This document shows positions 11,531-23,900 of a DNA stretch of 64,000 nt, one piece after another. Position 1 is the first letter of the stretch. Each line of letters opens with the position of its first letter. A program made the translations under genes and the position numbers. Origin of the DNA: Melanocharis versteri. Taxonomy: Eukaryota; Chordata; Aves; Passeriformes; Melanocharitidae. The DNA lies in NCBI GenBank assembly GCA_013397845.1, contig VZTG01000482.1, positions 1,374,454 to 1,438,453 on the forward strand, given 5' to 3'. The notes under the pieces are model-generated. The model saw only the letters and a list, made by a program, of their open reading frames with translations. It did not search any database and had not been told where the DNA came from.

Positions 11531-14520
11531 TTTTCCTTGAAATTTAGGATTTAAGCTCTCTCATCATCTGATGTGCTGTAGCAATCGGACTATTTGGTGG
11601 CTTTCGGCCAAACTGGTTTCAGTGTATCAGGGTCTAAAGTAAGAAATTGCAACTAAAAGGAAAAAGAAAAGTTAGCTTGTTTGGGCTAATGTTTTCTGAG
11701 TTTTCCTTGTTTTCTTTTAATTGCTTGGATTTCATCCTTTTTGTTGCAGTAGCTTGTAACGAGTTCTGACAAACTCGTTTTGCATCTGTCTGCCATACTG
11801 CCCAAGCCATCCCTGTCTCATAGGCCTGTTGTATTTCGAAATATTTTATTATCATTAACATATTGAAGTTTCTCTGTTACCTGTCTTTCCTTTTTTTTCC
11901 TCCTGCAAGTAAACTGTGCATTTCTCATGTTGAATAATAAACCCATAAAACCTCATAATTCTAGGACAAAAACCAAATTGTTTTCCGTCATGTTTAAAAG
12001 AAATGTGGACCAAGTAAAATTTAGGACAGCTTCAGAAGAAAGCATTTTGTATAGAAGCTTTTCAGAGTTTGCAAGTTATGAAAATTACTAAAGCTTTGGA
12101 TGTAAAAGGACTTTCTGGGGTTGCATCCCTCTGTGTTGTTAATTGTTTGCAGCAACTTGTAGGTAAAAACACTTTTACCTGTCTAGTTTAGTGCTTTATA
12201 GTTTCAGCATTCAAAAAACTTACCTCCAGCAAGTATCTCCAATGTGGATTGATTTAAATAAAACATCTTTTTGTGGTGCTCTACTTTGACTTATTTTGGA
12301 TGTTTGTAATAAGGTTATAATAGGTATCTTGAGCTGAAATATGAATTTTTTTCATAAACATGTATTATTTGTCATCATGTTATCTAGGCTATTTATAAAC
12401 AATTCAGATGCCTCAGGAAGATGAATCCTATTAGAATCCATTAAGTAGCATAATTGTAACAAATGATCCATAGGCAAATGCTGCACTAAACGAATTTCAG
12501 ATTTCCAGCTAAGAAAAACCAAGCTCTCAATTTATCTGAGATGCACAGATCAAATCTCTCTGAGAGTGTGAAAAGCTTTGTCTGAATTTTTCCAGTTTTG
12601 AGAGTACTTTATGTAGGCAGACAGATCCTCTTTAACACAGGGAGTAACCTTCCAGCCTTCTGGGGAGTTCTTTAATGTTAATCATCAACTGGTTTCTTAA
12701 AAGCATTGTTACATCCTTCCATCTTTTTTTCTGCTGAGAAAAGAGAATCAAAATTGGGATGTAAAGCACATTCAGTTTGTCAGAATCTTACCAATCTAAG
12801 CCAAACATTCCTTCCTGCGTGCTGAACAATTTGGGCATTATGGCTGTGAAGGCATTTGCCGGAGGAGCTCGGTTGCTCCTACACTGAGCGTGCACCAGGG
12901 CGGGGATGGAGCAGGGAGCAGCACTGAACCAGCTTTGCAGGTGTTTTACAATCACATGCAGGGACAGTTCTTATCCTGGCCTGAACAGGAGCTTCTCCAG
13001 ACGGAGACATCCACTTGTGCTTTTCCAAGGTCTTGAGAAGGTCTCTGAATCCAGTCACCATCCTGCTCATCCCTCCTCTTCAGCTCCACAGGCCTGTGTC
13101 TGCCTCAGGCACAGTCTGCTCAAAGAACACAATGATATTTCAGGTGCATGTCTCAGTTTTATCACTGCTGTAGGATCTGGAATGTAATGCAAAGAAAATG
13201 TTCTCAGTTGTAAACTTTGCCATAAAAATATTTCTTGTGTTTGTCTGGCTCTGAGGTAGCTTTGCTGACGTGATTATTTCTATCAGTCTGTTATGATTCT
13301 GCAGTAAGCTTATTTACCATCTGCTTTCAAGATGTTTGTTCCTGGCTAAAACATGATGTTTCCAGCTGTCATATGCCTGATAGTGTTAGGTAGAGAAAAT
13401 AGCAACAAAAAAATGAGGAAAAAAAATGAAAAATTGCTTCATCTTCTGTAGAATATTTTTCAGAATTCAGTCTTGCAGTTATTAAAATAAGAAATGCTTG
13501 AGGCATGGACAGGTAGACAGGCTATCATCCTTTTCATCGTAGTGTCTTCCGCCAGAAGACTTGATTTTGGGGGAGATATTTCTCTGTGTTCATTCATTCC
13601 TTCACCCAAAGCATAATAGACATAAAAAAAAAAAAACCCACAACCAAAAAACAACCTGCAACCCACCTCCCCATTGTTCTGAGTTTTAACATATTTCATC
13701 CATCTTGATATGTTTCTTTGAAAAATAAGTTTTGCCTTTATCAGCAATTTCTAAGGACTATTCATTTTTGCTATAAAAGTTAGATGTATGTACAGTATGT
13801 GGTCATGGAAAATTCACCAGAAAACATTATTTTGTGTTGCACCTTCCCTGTCCACCCCATCATCCCAACATCTGCCTGTAGCTTCTTGTCTGGGTAGTCT
13901 GTAAGATCTGGATGTAGACTGTACATATGATCACAGAGGAAACAATACCTAATAAAAGCTGATAGATTTTGTTGTATTTTATATAGAGAACTGAAATAAA
14001 CATCAGCAAAAAAAAAAAAAACAGAACACAGGAACATGATGAGGCCAGATGTTGCTTACAAAAATTAAGAGCAAATCTGTAGTTTTTTCCTAAGTACTTC
14101 AGCTGTGTAGTAATGGCCCTAAAATTCTACGTTTAGAATGGCTGGGGAGTATCAGAGCAATATAAAATTCTTAAATACATGGCAAAGATTTAATATTTCC
14201 AAATACTTTTGCAGCTGGAGCTTTATCAAGCTATTCAGTTTACTGTTCTGTTCTACATTAAATGCAGCAGGTTTTTGGTTGGCTAAGTTTCCTTTAAGAG
14301 TACAGAAGGATGTTCTACCTTTACTGCAGTACTGCAGTTTTATATCCAACATAGCATCAGGGTGACCAGCAGGTCAGTCTGGAGGTCCATTTAAACCCTT
14401 ACTCTGTGTACAGTGATGGCTGTGAAAAGTGGCTGAAGTATCTGTTTTACCTTTCCAGCTCTTCTTTGCATCAAGTGCTGCAGGGCTGGATGTAGTTTCT
14501 GTGTACTTATTAATCTTTAA
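11531..14520. other. unique non-coding DNA with a small GC-richer patch
   Basis: No exon or transposon was recognised. A relatively GC-rich patch lies at about 12850-13110, with open frames on both strands (63 and 93 codons) that resemble nothing known. A-tracts occur at 13624-13636 and 14008-14021. Neither has an AATAAA upstream or other marks of a retrocopy tail. Confidence 0.65.
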
Positions 14521-15140
14521 CAACCTCCTTCTACTCAAATGTGTTCAGTCTTCCTTAAATCTAGATATAACCTTTGCTTCTCTAAACCTCCATTAGCAAA
14601 GAAGTTCACAGATCAACTGTTTGCTGGGTGATGAGTCACGTCATCTGGTTTTGAAGCTGTTTCGTGTTAGTTTCAGTTGATGCCTCCTGCTCCTTATTTT
14701 GGAAGGCAGAGTGAAGAATCAATTTTTATCACCTTGACCTTGAGGACCGTGTTTTTATAGGCGTTTGTTATTTCTCCCCTGAGCTATGTCTTTCTGGAAA
14801 GAGACTGAAGTGGGGTTTTTGCTTTATGTAGGGATTTTTTTGTACAGAAGTTCTTTTAACTTTGTCCATCTTAAGTTTCCTTTCTACAAATCATTTCTAG
14901 TTCTACTGTGTCCTATTTTGAAATAGGGGACCAAGATGACACACAGCATTGATGTGGACAGACCATGGATTTAGACAATAGCAAAATGAGTTCTGTGTTG
15001 TTTTCCTGAAAGTTCCTAACTTCTAGTTTACATTTCTGAACAACTACTGATATATTAGAAAAAGTTCCCCACTTTTTTTTCTTTCTCTTCATCTGTATTT
15101 ATTTTATCTGTCATTTATTGCCCACTCAGTGTCCTGTGTT
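14521..15140 (-). mobile_element. old, diverged CR1-type LINE relic, antisense
   Basis: The + strand resembles the reverse complement of the long 3' part of old amniote CR1 elements, in the right order. A block resembling the AAAGAGTTCCACA-type motif is near 14600, followed by a diverged CCTGCTGCCTATT-type block near 14680. Next come TTATTTCTCCCCTGAGC near 14770, TTTCTAGTTCTACTGTGTCC near 14895, and a block meaning 'cacacagtattcaagatgtgg' in the consensus near 14940. Last is TTATTTTATCTGTCATTTATTGCCCACTCAGT near 15100, the equivalent of the consensus 'ttcatctgccattttgttgcccagtcac'-like block. Divergence is high and indels are many, so it is much older than the other copies. Boundaries are approximate and the subfamily is not assignable by eye. 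Confidence 0.65.
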
Positions 15141-15426
15141 GCCTCTTTTTCCTAATGCTTAGGAGAAGCTTGGCATCTCATGATACCTTTATGATGCTGT
15201 GGTAAAAGTGTATGGAAGTAAAATGTGACTGTTTCATTGGTTGTTTAAATTGATATAGAGGAACAGAGTGAACTAACTTAGTGAATGTAGAATTCAGAAA
15301 CTACCTCTAGTACTTTAGATCTGATTTTTATTCAAGTGTACTAATGTAGAGGACCATCTCGAAAGCAAGGCCCTAGAATGGTATTCATCAGCTGAGGGAA
15401 GTCTGCAGAAGTGTACTTTCTTTTTG
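15141..15426. other. short unique spacer between two CR1 fragments
   Basis: About 290 bp of AT-rich sequence separates the old antisense CR1 relic from a younger sense CR1 end. The last 70 bp may be a heavily decayed 5' continuation of the downstream CR1, but I cannot align it with confidence. No gene is seen. Confidence 0.5.
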
Positions 15427-15565
15427 GTGGCATGGAAATGTTTAAGGCCAGGTTGGATGGAGCTCTGAGCAGCCTGGTGTAGTAAAAGGTGTCCCTGTCC
15501 ATGGCAGGGGGGTTGGAACGAGATGGTCTTTAGGGTCCCTTTCAACCCAGGCAGTTCTAGGGTTT
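15427..15565 (+). mobile_element. CR1 LINE 3' end, sense
   Basis: The words AAGGCCAGGTTGGATGGAGC, CTGAGCAGCCTGGTGTAGT, GTGTCCCTGTCCATGGCAGG and GGGTTGGAACGAGATGGTCT followed by GGGTCCCTTTCAACCC are the classic final segment of avian CR1. The copy is severely 5'-truncated (about 140 bp), as most CR1 insertions are. The terminal ATTCTATG octamers are degenerate, with GCAGTTCTAGGG in their place. A 76-codon frame on the opposite strand is simply the antisense reading of this repeat and its flank. Confidence 0.9.
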
Positions 15566-16867
15566 ATGTAGCCATGGAGTTATCCTCAAGCCCACCCCAT
15601 CTTTACACTCCATCAGGATGTGGTGTCTCTACCAGGACACATACATTTTCCAGTTCTTGTTATTACAGCTGGTGTGAGTATACCCAAATTCTCTTGTTAC
15701 ATCTGTTCGTGTGTTCTTAACTGTAGCTCCAAAAAATGACCAGATAGCAACTCCCTAATGCTCATGCTCTTTGCAGCCAAGGGAAACTAACACCTGATTT
15801 AGCTGGCTTTGAGGTGCAAATGTTTATTTGGCTTGCCTGGGAAGAGCAGATCTAGTTTACTGTTGCTGACCTCTCAGTAATCTCGTTTGTGCTTTGAGGG
15901 TCTTACTGAAAACTGAAATTACTTCATTTTTTTTTTCGCCCACCCCCTCAGATACTTAATTAAAGCTCAGAACAACCTTGTAATTTCCTAACACACCAAA
16001 CCTTTGTTCTTGATACATTCAGTTTCTTTACTTGGTCTCTCTGGATTCACAGGTCAGAATATTCATAAAAGAAAGTAAGTTAGAGCATGTATCAAGGAAT
16101 CCAATCCGTGTAACTGAAATGGATGAGACTCTTATTTTCTCCCTTAGTGAACAAGAAGTGATGGCTGCATATTTGTTGTTCACTTACATTGAACATCAGG
16201 TAGAACATAACTGGTAAATGGCCAGCTTCTGCTATATACCAAAAGTTATGGTAGAATAACTAGACTACCTTGCATTTTTTGCACTTAACTTCAGAAGTGA
16301 CTGGTTTGATTGTGCTATTTGAAATTCTAACTTTAAGAACAGTCTTAAAGTGGTAAAACTGAGCTTGGAACTGAAATTGCAGAAAGATGGCACTAAAATA
16401 AACTCATGTAGTATTTCTGCCTCCAGACTGCCTCAGAGTGCTCTGTAAGCTTGTAAATATTGCACGCACCTGACCTTTATCAGTTACTGAGAACAAGGAA
16501 ACTCTTCCACTGAGCTAAGGATGGTGTCAGATTCTGTGGGCAGGTCTGAGGCTGACATTGGAGCAGGTGGTTTGTTTGGCACTTGGCCGCATTTTTAAAT
16601 CCCCAATTCAACTTTGATCACCTGCAGAATAACCCAAGTCCACCCTCTGTGAAAATGGGCAGGTCTCCCCCATCCAAGTAAATGGGCTAACGCACGTTTT
16701 TCAGAAAGCACACAACTTCAATTCCAAGTTTTCAACGAAAGGAAAACGCAGTGTTTTTGTCTTGGTTTAAAAAGTGTACCTTATTTCCATTTTGTATAAG
16801 GATTGTCCTGAAATTCAGTCTAGGACTGTCCTTATGTTTTGGATTGTTTTTTTTTTGGTTGTGGGTT
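15566..16867. other. unique non-coding DNA, no gene seen
   Basis: No exon or transposon was recognised. A splice-acceptor-like sequence (TCTCTGGATTCACAG near 16052) is followed 23 nt later by a strong donor-like GTAAGT at 16075. A 23-nt exon with no recognisable peptide is not a supportable call. A 61-codon frame at 16032-16217 has no recognisable similarity. Confidence 0.65.

Positions 16868-16899
<32 letters not shown>
16868..16899 (+). repeat. (TTG)n microsatellite
   Basis: Between ten and eleven uninterrupted TTG units lie inside a longer G/T-rich tract of about 16841-16912. Pure trinucleotide arrays of this length are usually polymorphic in vertebrates. On the - strand the array reads as a threonine run within a 149-codon frame, which shows that this frame is a low-complexity artefact and not a gene. 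Confidence 0.95.
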
Positions 16900-16900
<1 letters not shown>

Positions 16901-16912
16901 GTTTAGTTTTTT

Positions 16913-19900
16913 TAACGGAAGAGTAAATTTTCCTTTTTCTATTAAAATAGTTTAGTGTTATGACATCTTTTTGGAACAGAGGATTAGGGGAACGATAAAA
17001 TAAACTCCTCAAAATACTATAACATATGAACATTAGTTCTGGTTGTATTTCTGCCTCTATCAGAAACAAGGATGTTAGAAATAGACCAGATATGAAATGT
17101 GTAGTTACAGTAATATGTATTTTAAAAATTGTGGGAGATTTTTTCGTGTTTTGGTTCCAGTCATGCTCTTTGCATGGGATCCATACAGCTGTGCCCAAAA
17201 GTATCCATGTGGATCTTAATGCCCATGGAAAGCTGGTTTGTAAGACTGGCACCCTGATTTGCATGTGAAACCCCAGTGATTACTGTCAGAATGCTGCAAT
17301 CAGAGATGCAAGCTGGAAGTTCCACCATGTCCTATATAATTTCAACTTAGAAAATTAAGGTGCTATGTATATGTACTTTTCATGCAAAAATTATAAATAG
17401 GTATTGAAACTATTCCTTAAAATTGTTAGACAGAAAGTTACTGAACAGGCCTACAGAGAAAGAAATCTGCTTGATGAACTCAGCTCAGGATTATTTCACA
17501 ATTTTAATGATAGATAAGTTTTATTAAGTGTGTGCTGTGATGTTAAATGGCACTGTGTAGATGGGAGAAGGTAGATGAGGGAGGGGGTGGGTTCCAGTAA
17601 TGTAGAAAAAAATCGAAGGTTTACAATGACAGGTGAGTCAGAGCAGCACTATTCTGGTAATATTATATATAGCCTCTTTTGAATTGGTTATTTTACTCAT
17701 CTGTAAAATTTCCATTCGTTAAATGCTGTCTGCATTCTAGATGTTTTTCTAGAAAAAAAAAAAAAGACTTCTAGAAGACTTCAATTGCCTATAAATTCAT
17801 ACTACTGTTTTCCAATCTCAACAGTTCTTCCTCCCACCTGCACCCACATTGAATCAGGCTTTAATCTGATTTCCTTTCTGCTACCTTAGAAACAAAAAAT
17901 GCTTTCATTGATGCCCTGTGTTTATGTATTAGAAGCATTTCTTTAATTTCAAATCTGTTTCCATGCAAAGACTCCTTAGAGGTCAGCTTGGCTGTTTGTG
18001 TCAGTATGTGTATACGCAGGCTTTCTTAAATCTGAAGTGAAATATATATAGAGAGATATATATTTATATATGCATATATTGTAAATCTGATTTTGCTTCT
18101 AGGCAAAGTAAACTTGCATAAGTCAGACATTCTTTTAAATTGTAACTTCTTCATTAAAAATACCAAATTTTAAACCTACCGTTAGCCCTTGCTATAATTA
18201 CTTTGTTAATAGTTAAGATCAGACTTCAGTGCTTTACTGCAGCGTTTTCAATTATCATTACTTCTGTTTCCAGTTACAGTTTGCACCTGGATTGCATTTA
18301 ATTGCTTTAGCCCAGACTCTCTGACCAGTCAAAAAGAAGTCTAAAAACACAGAAAGAAATGCTCAGATGGAAAGACCACTGAATACATATTTCTTTAATG
18401 TTGGAGATATTTTTTTTTTTGGTACATTATTTTTTAATGCACTGCCACAGCATAACTTTTTTCTTCAGGGCATGTTACAGTATGTATTTATAATGAGACT
18501 GACTGTGTTCTTTCTCGCTCTGGTGCACATGGCTCCAGTGAAGTCAGTGGGCTTATGTGAGACTTGCTAAGATAATATTCGGACTATTAATCTTTACATT
18601 TGTCTCACGTGGAAGAGCAGCTAATATTTGAGACTGAATTTAAGGTTGTTGCTGTAGGTTCCGAAGGTTCCAAAGTTATTTTCTTCTATTGTTTCATATT
18701 TTTCTTGTTTACCCCTCTTGCTTGTTGTGTTCCTTTGGAAAATTTTAGTTTCTGAATACTGAAGACAATCAGGAGTAGAATTATTTTTTTCCTGGGTATA
18801 TTAATATACAACATGAACTGTTATTCATGCCGTGTACTAAGTCAAAACTCTGGAGAAATTTTCAAAGGGATTATGTGGAGTTAGACTGGAAGGGTAAGGA
18901 GAATATTGCAAGACAATCTTCCTGTAGGGTAAAAGGCTCAGTGCAAGATTAGATATACATTATTTGTGTTGTTGCTTGCTCTGGGAGGAAAGTAAAAGAA
19001 TCTTAATGCATAGTTCAAAAAAAGGAAAGGAAACCACAAAAAGTAGTAAACACAGGTTGTTTTTTCAAAAGGTGTCCCTCTCAGATGACTCCTCATGCAG
19101 AATATGAGTCTGACTGCATGTAAGAGAGTTTTAGCACCAGCTCCAGTTAAGGATTAATTAAATAATCCCTTAGTTAATGATGCTTGTCTGTTATGCATTG
19201 GATTATAGGGATCATTGCTGATGGCACACTGTAGGTAATAATTTATGGTGAATTTCTTTTAGCTAAAGCTACATGGTCGAACTCCAAAGATGGCTGAGTC
19301 ATTACTCAGAGAAATCCTCAGGAACACTGGACTTTCTGAAGAGTTGAGAGTAAAGGAGGAGGGTGGTTCATTATATCGTGTTTGCTATTGACTTATATTG
19401 TAGGGAAGAAGGGACAGGTAGGAAATAAATGCAATATTGTGTGGATACTTGAAAAAAAAAAAAGCCAGAACAAGAGAAGAGGCTGTTCTGAGGAGGGCAG
19501 GAGAGACGGAAACCGGTAACAATAACAAACATTTAAATACTCAAACTTTGTTACCAGTAAGTTGATAGAGTGCTGTCTTTGGAATTGGAAAGCACCTTAC
19601 CTGGTGGCATTATATATTCTTATGTACAGCTCCTATTTGCAAATATTCTGATTTTGAATAACTATTTAAATTTAAGTAATTATTTAGTTGTTCATTCATA
19701 TGGAACATTAACAGTAGGTTGGTTTTTTTTTGGCTAACATTTAGAAATTTTTTTGCAAACCAAAGGAACTTTATGTTATCAGCATACCATACTTTTGTAC
19801 AGAAGCCAGAGAAGTCCCAATTTGACCTGCCAGCTGTATCATCAGTATTCAGTAAGGACAATATAACTGAGTATTACAACCCTACTGTCTCTATGACTGG

Positions 19901-20999
19901 CTGCTCTTCAGATTGTGCAAAATTTGGAAGAATGCTACGTTCGTTCCAGACTGGTAGGCCAAATGAATAATAATCTATTCATTTGTGGAAATGATTTTTG
20001 AGTATTTACATTCAATGGGCATTAAGAATGTTCACCTTGAGCCTTAGTGTGAAACACCCATCAGTTACTATTCAGAGCAAGTGACTTGGGAAAGTTACCA
20101 CAGCTTTCTTGTTTAATGAATGAGATTGGAAAGTTTTGAGAAGTATTGAACTACAACAAATAGTTCTTGAGGCTGACCACTGTGCTCTTGTAGACACCTT
20201 TGTAGAAAGTGGATGGCAAGGAAACATCATTTTAAGTTTAAAACCCAAAGCAAATCCCCCTGCCACATTTGTCAACTATAAACATATTCCTAAAAGGTCT
20301 ATTTAAAAACCTGTGATATACCTGCTCATTTCGCATCACTGAAATAGAATAAAAATAGAAAAGTATGATTCCTTTCCAGTGCTGGCTTCATTTCCAGTTT
20401 TTGTTTCGGTTCTCAGTTAACAACATCATGTCTTAACACGCCTTAAAGAAAGTTTTCTCAAACTGATTTGAATTAAAAAAAGTGTGCAACAGACGCCACT
20501 TCCGTTATGATGAGTTGTGGTTAGATTTGCTTGTGCAGTCTTATTAGGGGACGTTTTCACCAAGTCCAAAAGAACAAAACAGTAATTGTTGAACAGTTTT
20601 TTCGCTGGTATAAAATCATTTCTGTAGAGGGAAATGCAAGTCCACAGTCAGATATTTAGTTAAATTATTTTCCCCTTTATGCAAGGAACTGTTTACTTTA
20701 ATTCTTGACCTGTTGTTATGGATGAATGTTGTGAGTACTGTGTTATGAATCCTCTTTCCAATCTCAGATTAAATCTTGTCATTTTTCTTCTTTGAATCCC
20801 AAAATATTTGTCGTGTCTTTTTCAGCAAATATAGTAAACACTAAAGTTTTAGCCTTCAACAAAATGCTTTCCATTCATGGAAATCCTTATGGGAAGCTTA
20901 AATTAGCTCCCCTTACGTTACACACTGTTGAAACGCTCAAAGCCACCATTGCATAATGTGTTTTCCAGTATCTCTGGAAAAGTCAGTTATTATCACTTT
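16913..20999. other. unique non-coding AT-rich DNA with simple-sequence patches
   Basis: No confirmed gene. Simple-sequence patches include an interrupted purine G-rich run at 17563-17591, a perfect TTTTTCTAGAAAAA palindrome at 17744-17757 leading into a 13-A tract, a TA/GA-rich tract at 18041-18080, a T tract near 18410-18420 and an A tract at 19452-19463. A small open segment with splice-like borders at 19263-19349 is treated as a finding because it resembles no protein I can name. Confidence 0.6.
18041..18080. repeat. AT-rich simple sequence
   Basis: A (TA)n-like tract interrupted by GAGAGA and GC dinucleotides. It is a low-complexity repeat with no sign of belonging to a larger element. 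Confidence 0.8.
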
Positions 21000-23900
21000 A
21001 ATATCAAACAAAACTCAATGCCTGTGAGCTCAGAATGAGTAATAGCTAAATTTTGTGGTTTATTTTAGAATAGCACAGTTTCCAGATGGAATAGTCCTTT
21101 TTATCTTTACAGATTTTTTTTCTTGAATAGAAAACATTTTCTTCTCCATCATATTTACATTATAATTTTTCCACAATACTTTCATTAAAATGAAGCGTTG
21201 GAAAATGGACTTTTCATCAGCTCATTCTTTATCTTGCTTTTTTAACAGAGATGACCATAAATCACAATTAATTCAAACGCAGTACCACTCCCAGTTTCAT
21301 CCTATTTTTCCTATGTTTGCAATTAGCAGGGTTTTACTTTGTTATTGTGATGAAACTGGAACAGTACATCATTGCATTTCTCCAAAGAAGTAGGTGCATG
21401 CCATCAGCTTCACAGCATTCAGCTAAAGTGTTGGGGCATGGAAGAGAGCAGGAAAGATGGAAAAGAAAGTCGATGACGACTTGCTTGTGATGGTTTTGTT
21501 ATAAGTTGTCACCAGCAGTCTCTTGCCTGTGGAGACCAATTTTGTTTAAAGCTCTGCTCAATTTCTGTAAATATTCTAGCACATGGAAATAGTCTTTTTT
21601 TTTTTTTTTTTACAATTTTTAATGCTTTTTCTGTAGTAAAAAATGTACTCTAGTGTCATGCCTCAATTATATAGGCTTCTGAGATGGGAAGGGGAAAGGA
21701 AAATAAGATGTTTCTGAGACCTTTAAATAACCTACTCAAAATAACTTCTTCCCTGAATAATGTTTCATTATTTTGTTCTGACCTATATAGGTTAGAAGCA
21801 AGAGCCACATCCTAATGGAAAAAGTAGCATTCTTATTTTTCTAGTGATACGAAAGTGTAGGGTTTTACAGCCTGTCTATTTAAAACTGCTTGAAAGGTTT
21901 GGGTGGATGAAAACCTTTCACTGAGCCAGATGGGCACAGGCCCCACAGTGGGGATGCTTTGGAATTAGATGGCACTGCCTTAGGATGAGCGTAACTTGTT
22001 AATGCTGCAGCACAGCTATGGCTAACATTGGCATTGACTGATAAATATTGTATCATTGGGCAGTGTGTTTGTGTTTTGTACTGTTAATTGAGGAGAGAAG
22101 CTGCAATAAGCTACATAAGAAATGATAGACTTGTGTTACGATATGGATTCAGAATATTTCAGGCCATAATGTTCACTTGGTCTATATTATCTTTTTTCCC
22201 CTCATTTTGAAACCTGGTAAGAGATAAGAGCTTTACCACCCACCCTGATGCAGTTTTTGGTGTGTTTTGTTTTCAGCTGTGAAGTGACCTAAGGCTGCTG
22301 AGAAAGTGGACTTCATAAATTCAAAGCACATTTTCAATAACCTTTTGGATAGGGCATGTATGTGTGTCATTTAAGAAAATTGATTCAAAGGATTCCTGTG
22401 ACATGGCTGCCCATCAGAATTTTTCCATTTTTATCGTTTTCGTTTCTTTTTGATCTGTGTACTCTACTTTCTGCTGCAATCTTTTCCAGAATTTTGGAAG
22501 TGCTGCTTTACAGCTACCTCCAAATCCTGCCCTCTGAATATTTTTCTGAAATACTGCATCTTCTGAAATACTTGTGTCTTTACCCACTTCTCTGGAGGAG
22601 TTCAGTTTTCTGGAGTTTTTCAGTACACTGGGATTTGAAAAACATGTAGCTTTTGTGCTTTTTCATTATATGGGTTCAGGCATTGAGAGTTGGATGCCCA
22701 GTCTCTTACTGTAACACCTTCATGTACACGCAATTTTTGAATGGTTTGTAATCTAGTTTTGGTTTTTTGTCATTTCCATACTGAATTCTGAATCTTATGT
22801 CATGTTTGCTACTGAAAATATTTTTTCTTTTTTCCTATAAGACTGCAAGTGAAATGATGTGGAAATCAGTGAAACTAATGATTCATCTGAAAGTGTTTAT
22901 TGTGGAATATCAATCTGGGAAAAATAAAACACTGACTTGTTCCTCACATCCTGTTCTATTTCATATGAATTATCTAAGGTTTCTTCTTCTCCATTTTATA
23001 TATCTTACTATTAATTATATTATGGAGAATCCAGATATGGAATGCACAAACGTTACAGAAGAACACCCAAAAATCTCTTACAAGGAAAGGTCAGATTAGT
23101 TAAATAATAGCACAGATTTATTTTTTTTTATCATCATAGATGTGAGAGAACAAAAGTGGAAAAGAACATTTCAGGATGAATCACTCAACAGATATGATGC
23201 TGTAGTACTCTCTCATCCAAGTTTTCTGATTTTTTCATTAACTGGAATTTGAGTCCTTGCTGACATGAAGCTTTTGCAGTCTGCTTGCTGGCCATAGCAA
23301 AAAAAAATTTTTAGAGGTGCCAGTTGTCTTTTGCATTAAAAAGTTGTGAGCCAGTTCCTTTGTATGAAGGGAAGGAAGTTTGAAGCCGTGGTGGTTTTGC
23401 TGGTGAGAGGAGCTGGAGGGGTATTTTCACTCCTGAGGGCACGACCTGTATTACTTGCAGATGGCCCACATTACCTGTGTCTGTAAGGGACCAGGTACCG
23501 GTCAAGCTCGGCAGCTTAAAATATTAATTCTATTTACAACGTTGCTCTAGTCTGTTACTGGCTAAATAGCATCGGCTTCGGTCAGAAGGGACGAGGGAGT
23601 GTGATGGGGCAACAGTGGCAGGAAGGCCAGAAAATAAGTGGGTTTTGCAGTTGTCCATATTAAAGTAACTGCACTGCAGGTCCTCTACCGTCTGCACTCC
23701 GGAGTATCAGAAAAGCCAACCAACCCTTCTTGCTGATGAAAGCTTAGGCCAAAAGGGATTCATGCAGAGTTTCTCTATTCTTTCTTTTATTCTTAAATGT
23801 TAAAAAAAAGTTAGCGGGTAAGGGATTTAATTTGTATTCTTAGTCCTTTAAACTTGCCATGAATTTTTATTCACACGAAGTTTCCAGTCAATGAAAGCTA

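Noticed and set aside
16815..17264. 149-codon - strand open frame
   Set aside because: Its C-terminal part is a threonine/lysine run encoded by the (TTG)n microsatellite and T tract, and the rest has no domain.
17563..17591. Second G-quadruplex
   Set aside because: Only three closely spaced G-runs; a fourth needs a loop of about 13 nt, outside the usual limit.
17698..17709. CATCTGTAAAAT resembling the MIR SINE core
   Set aside because: Only 12 bases match and neighbouring MIR blocks are missing.
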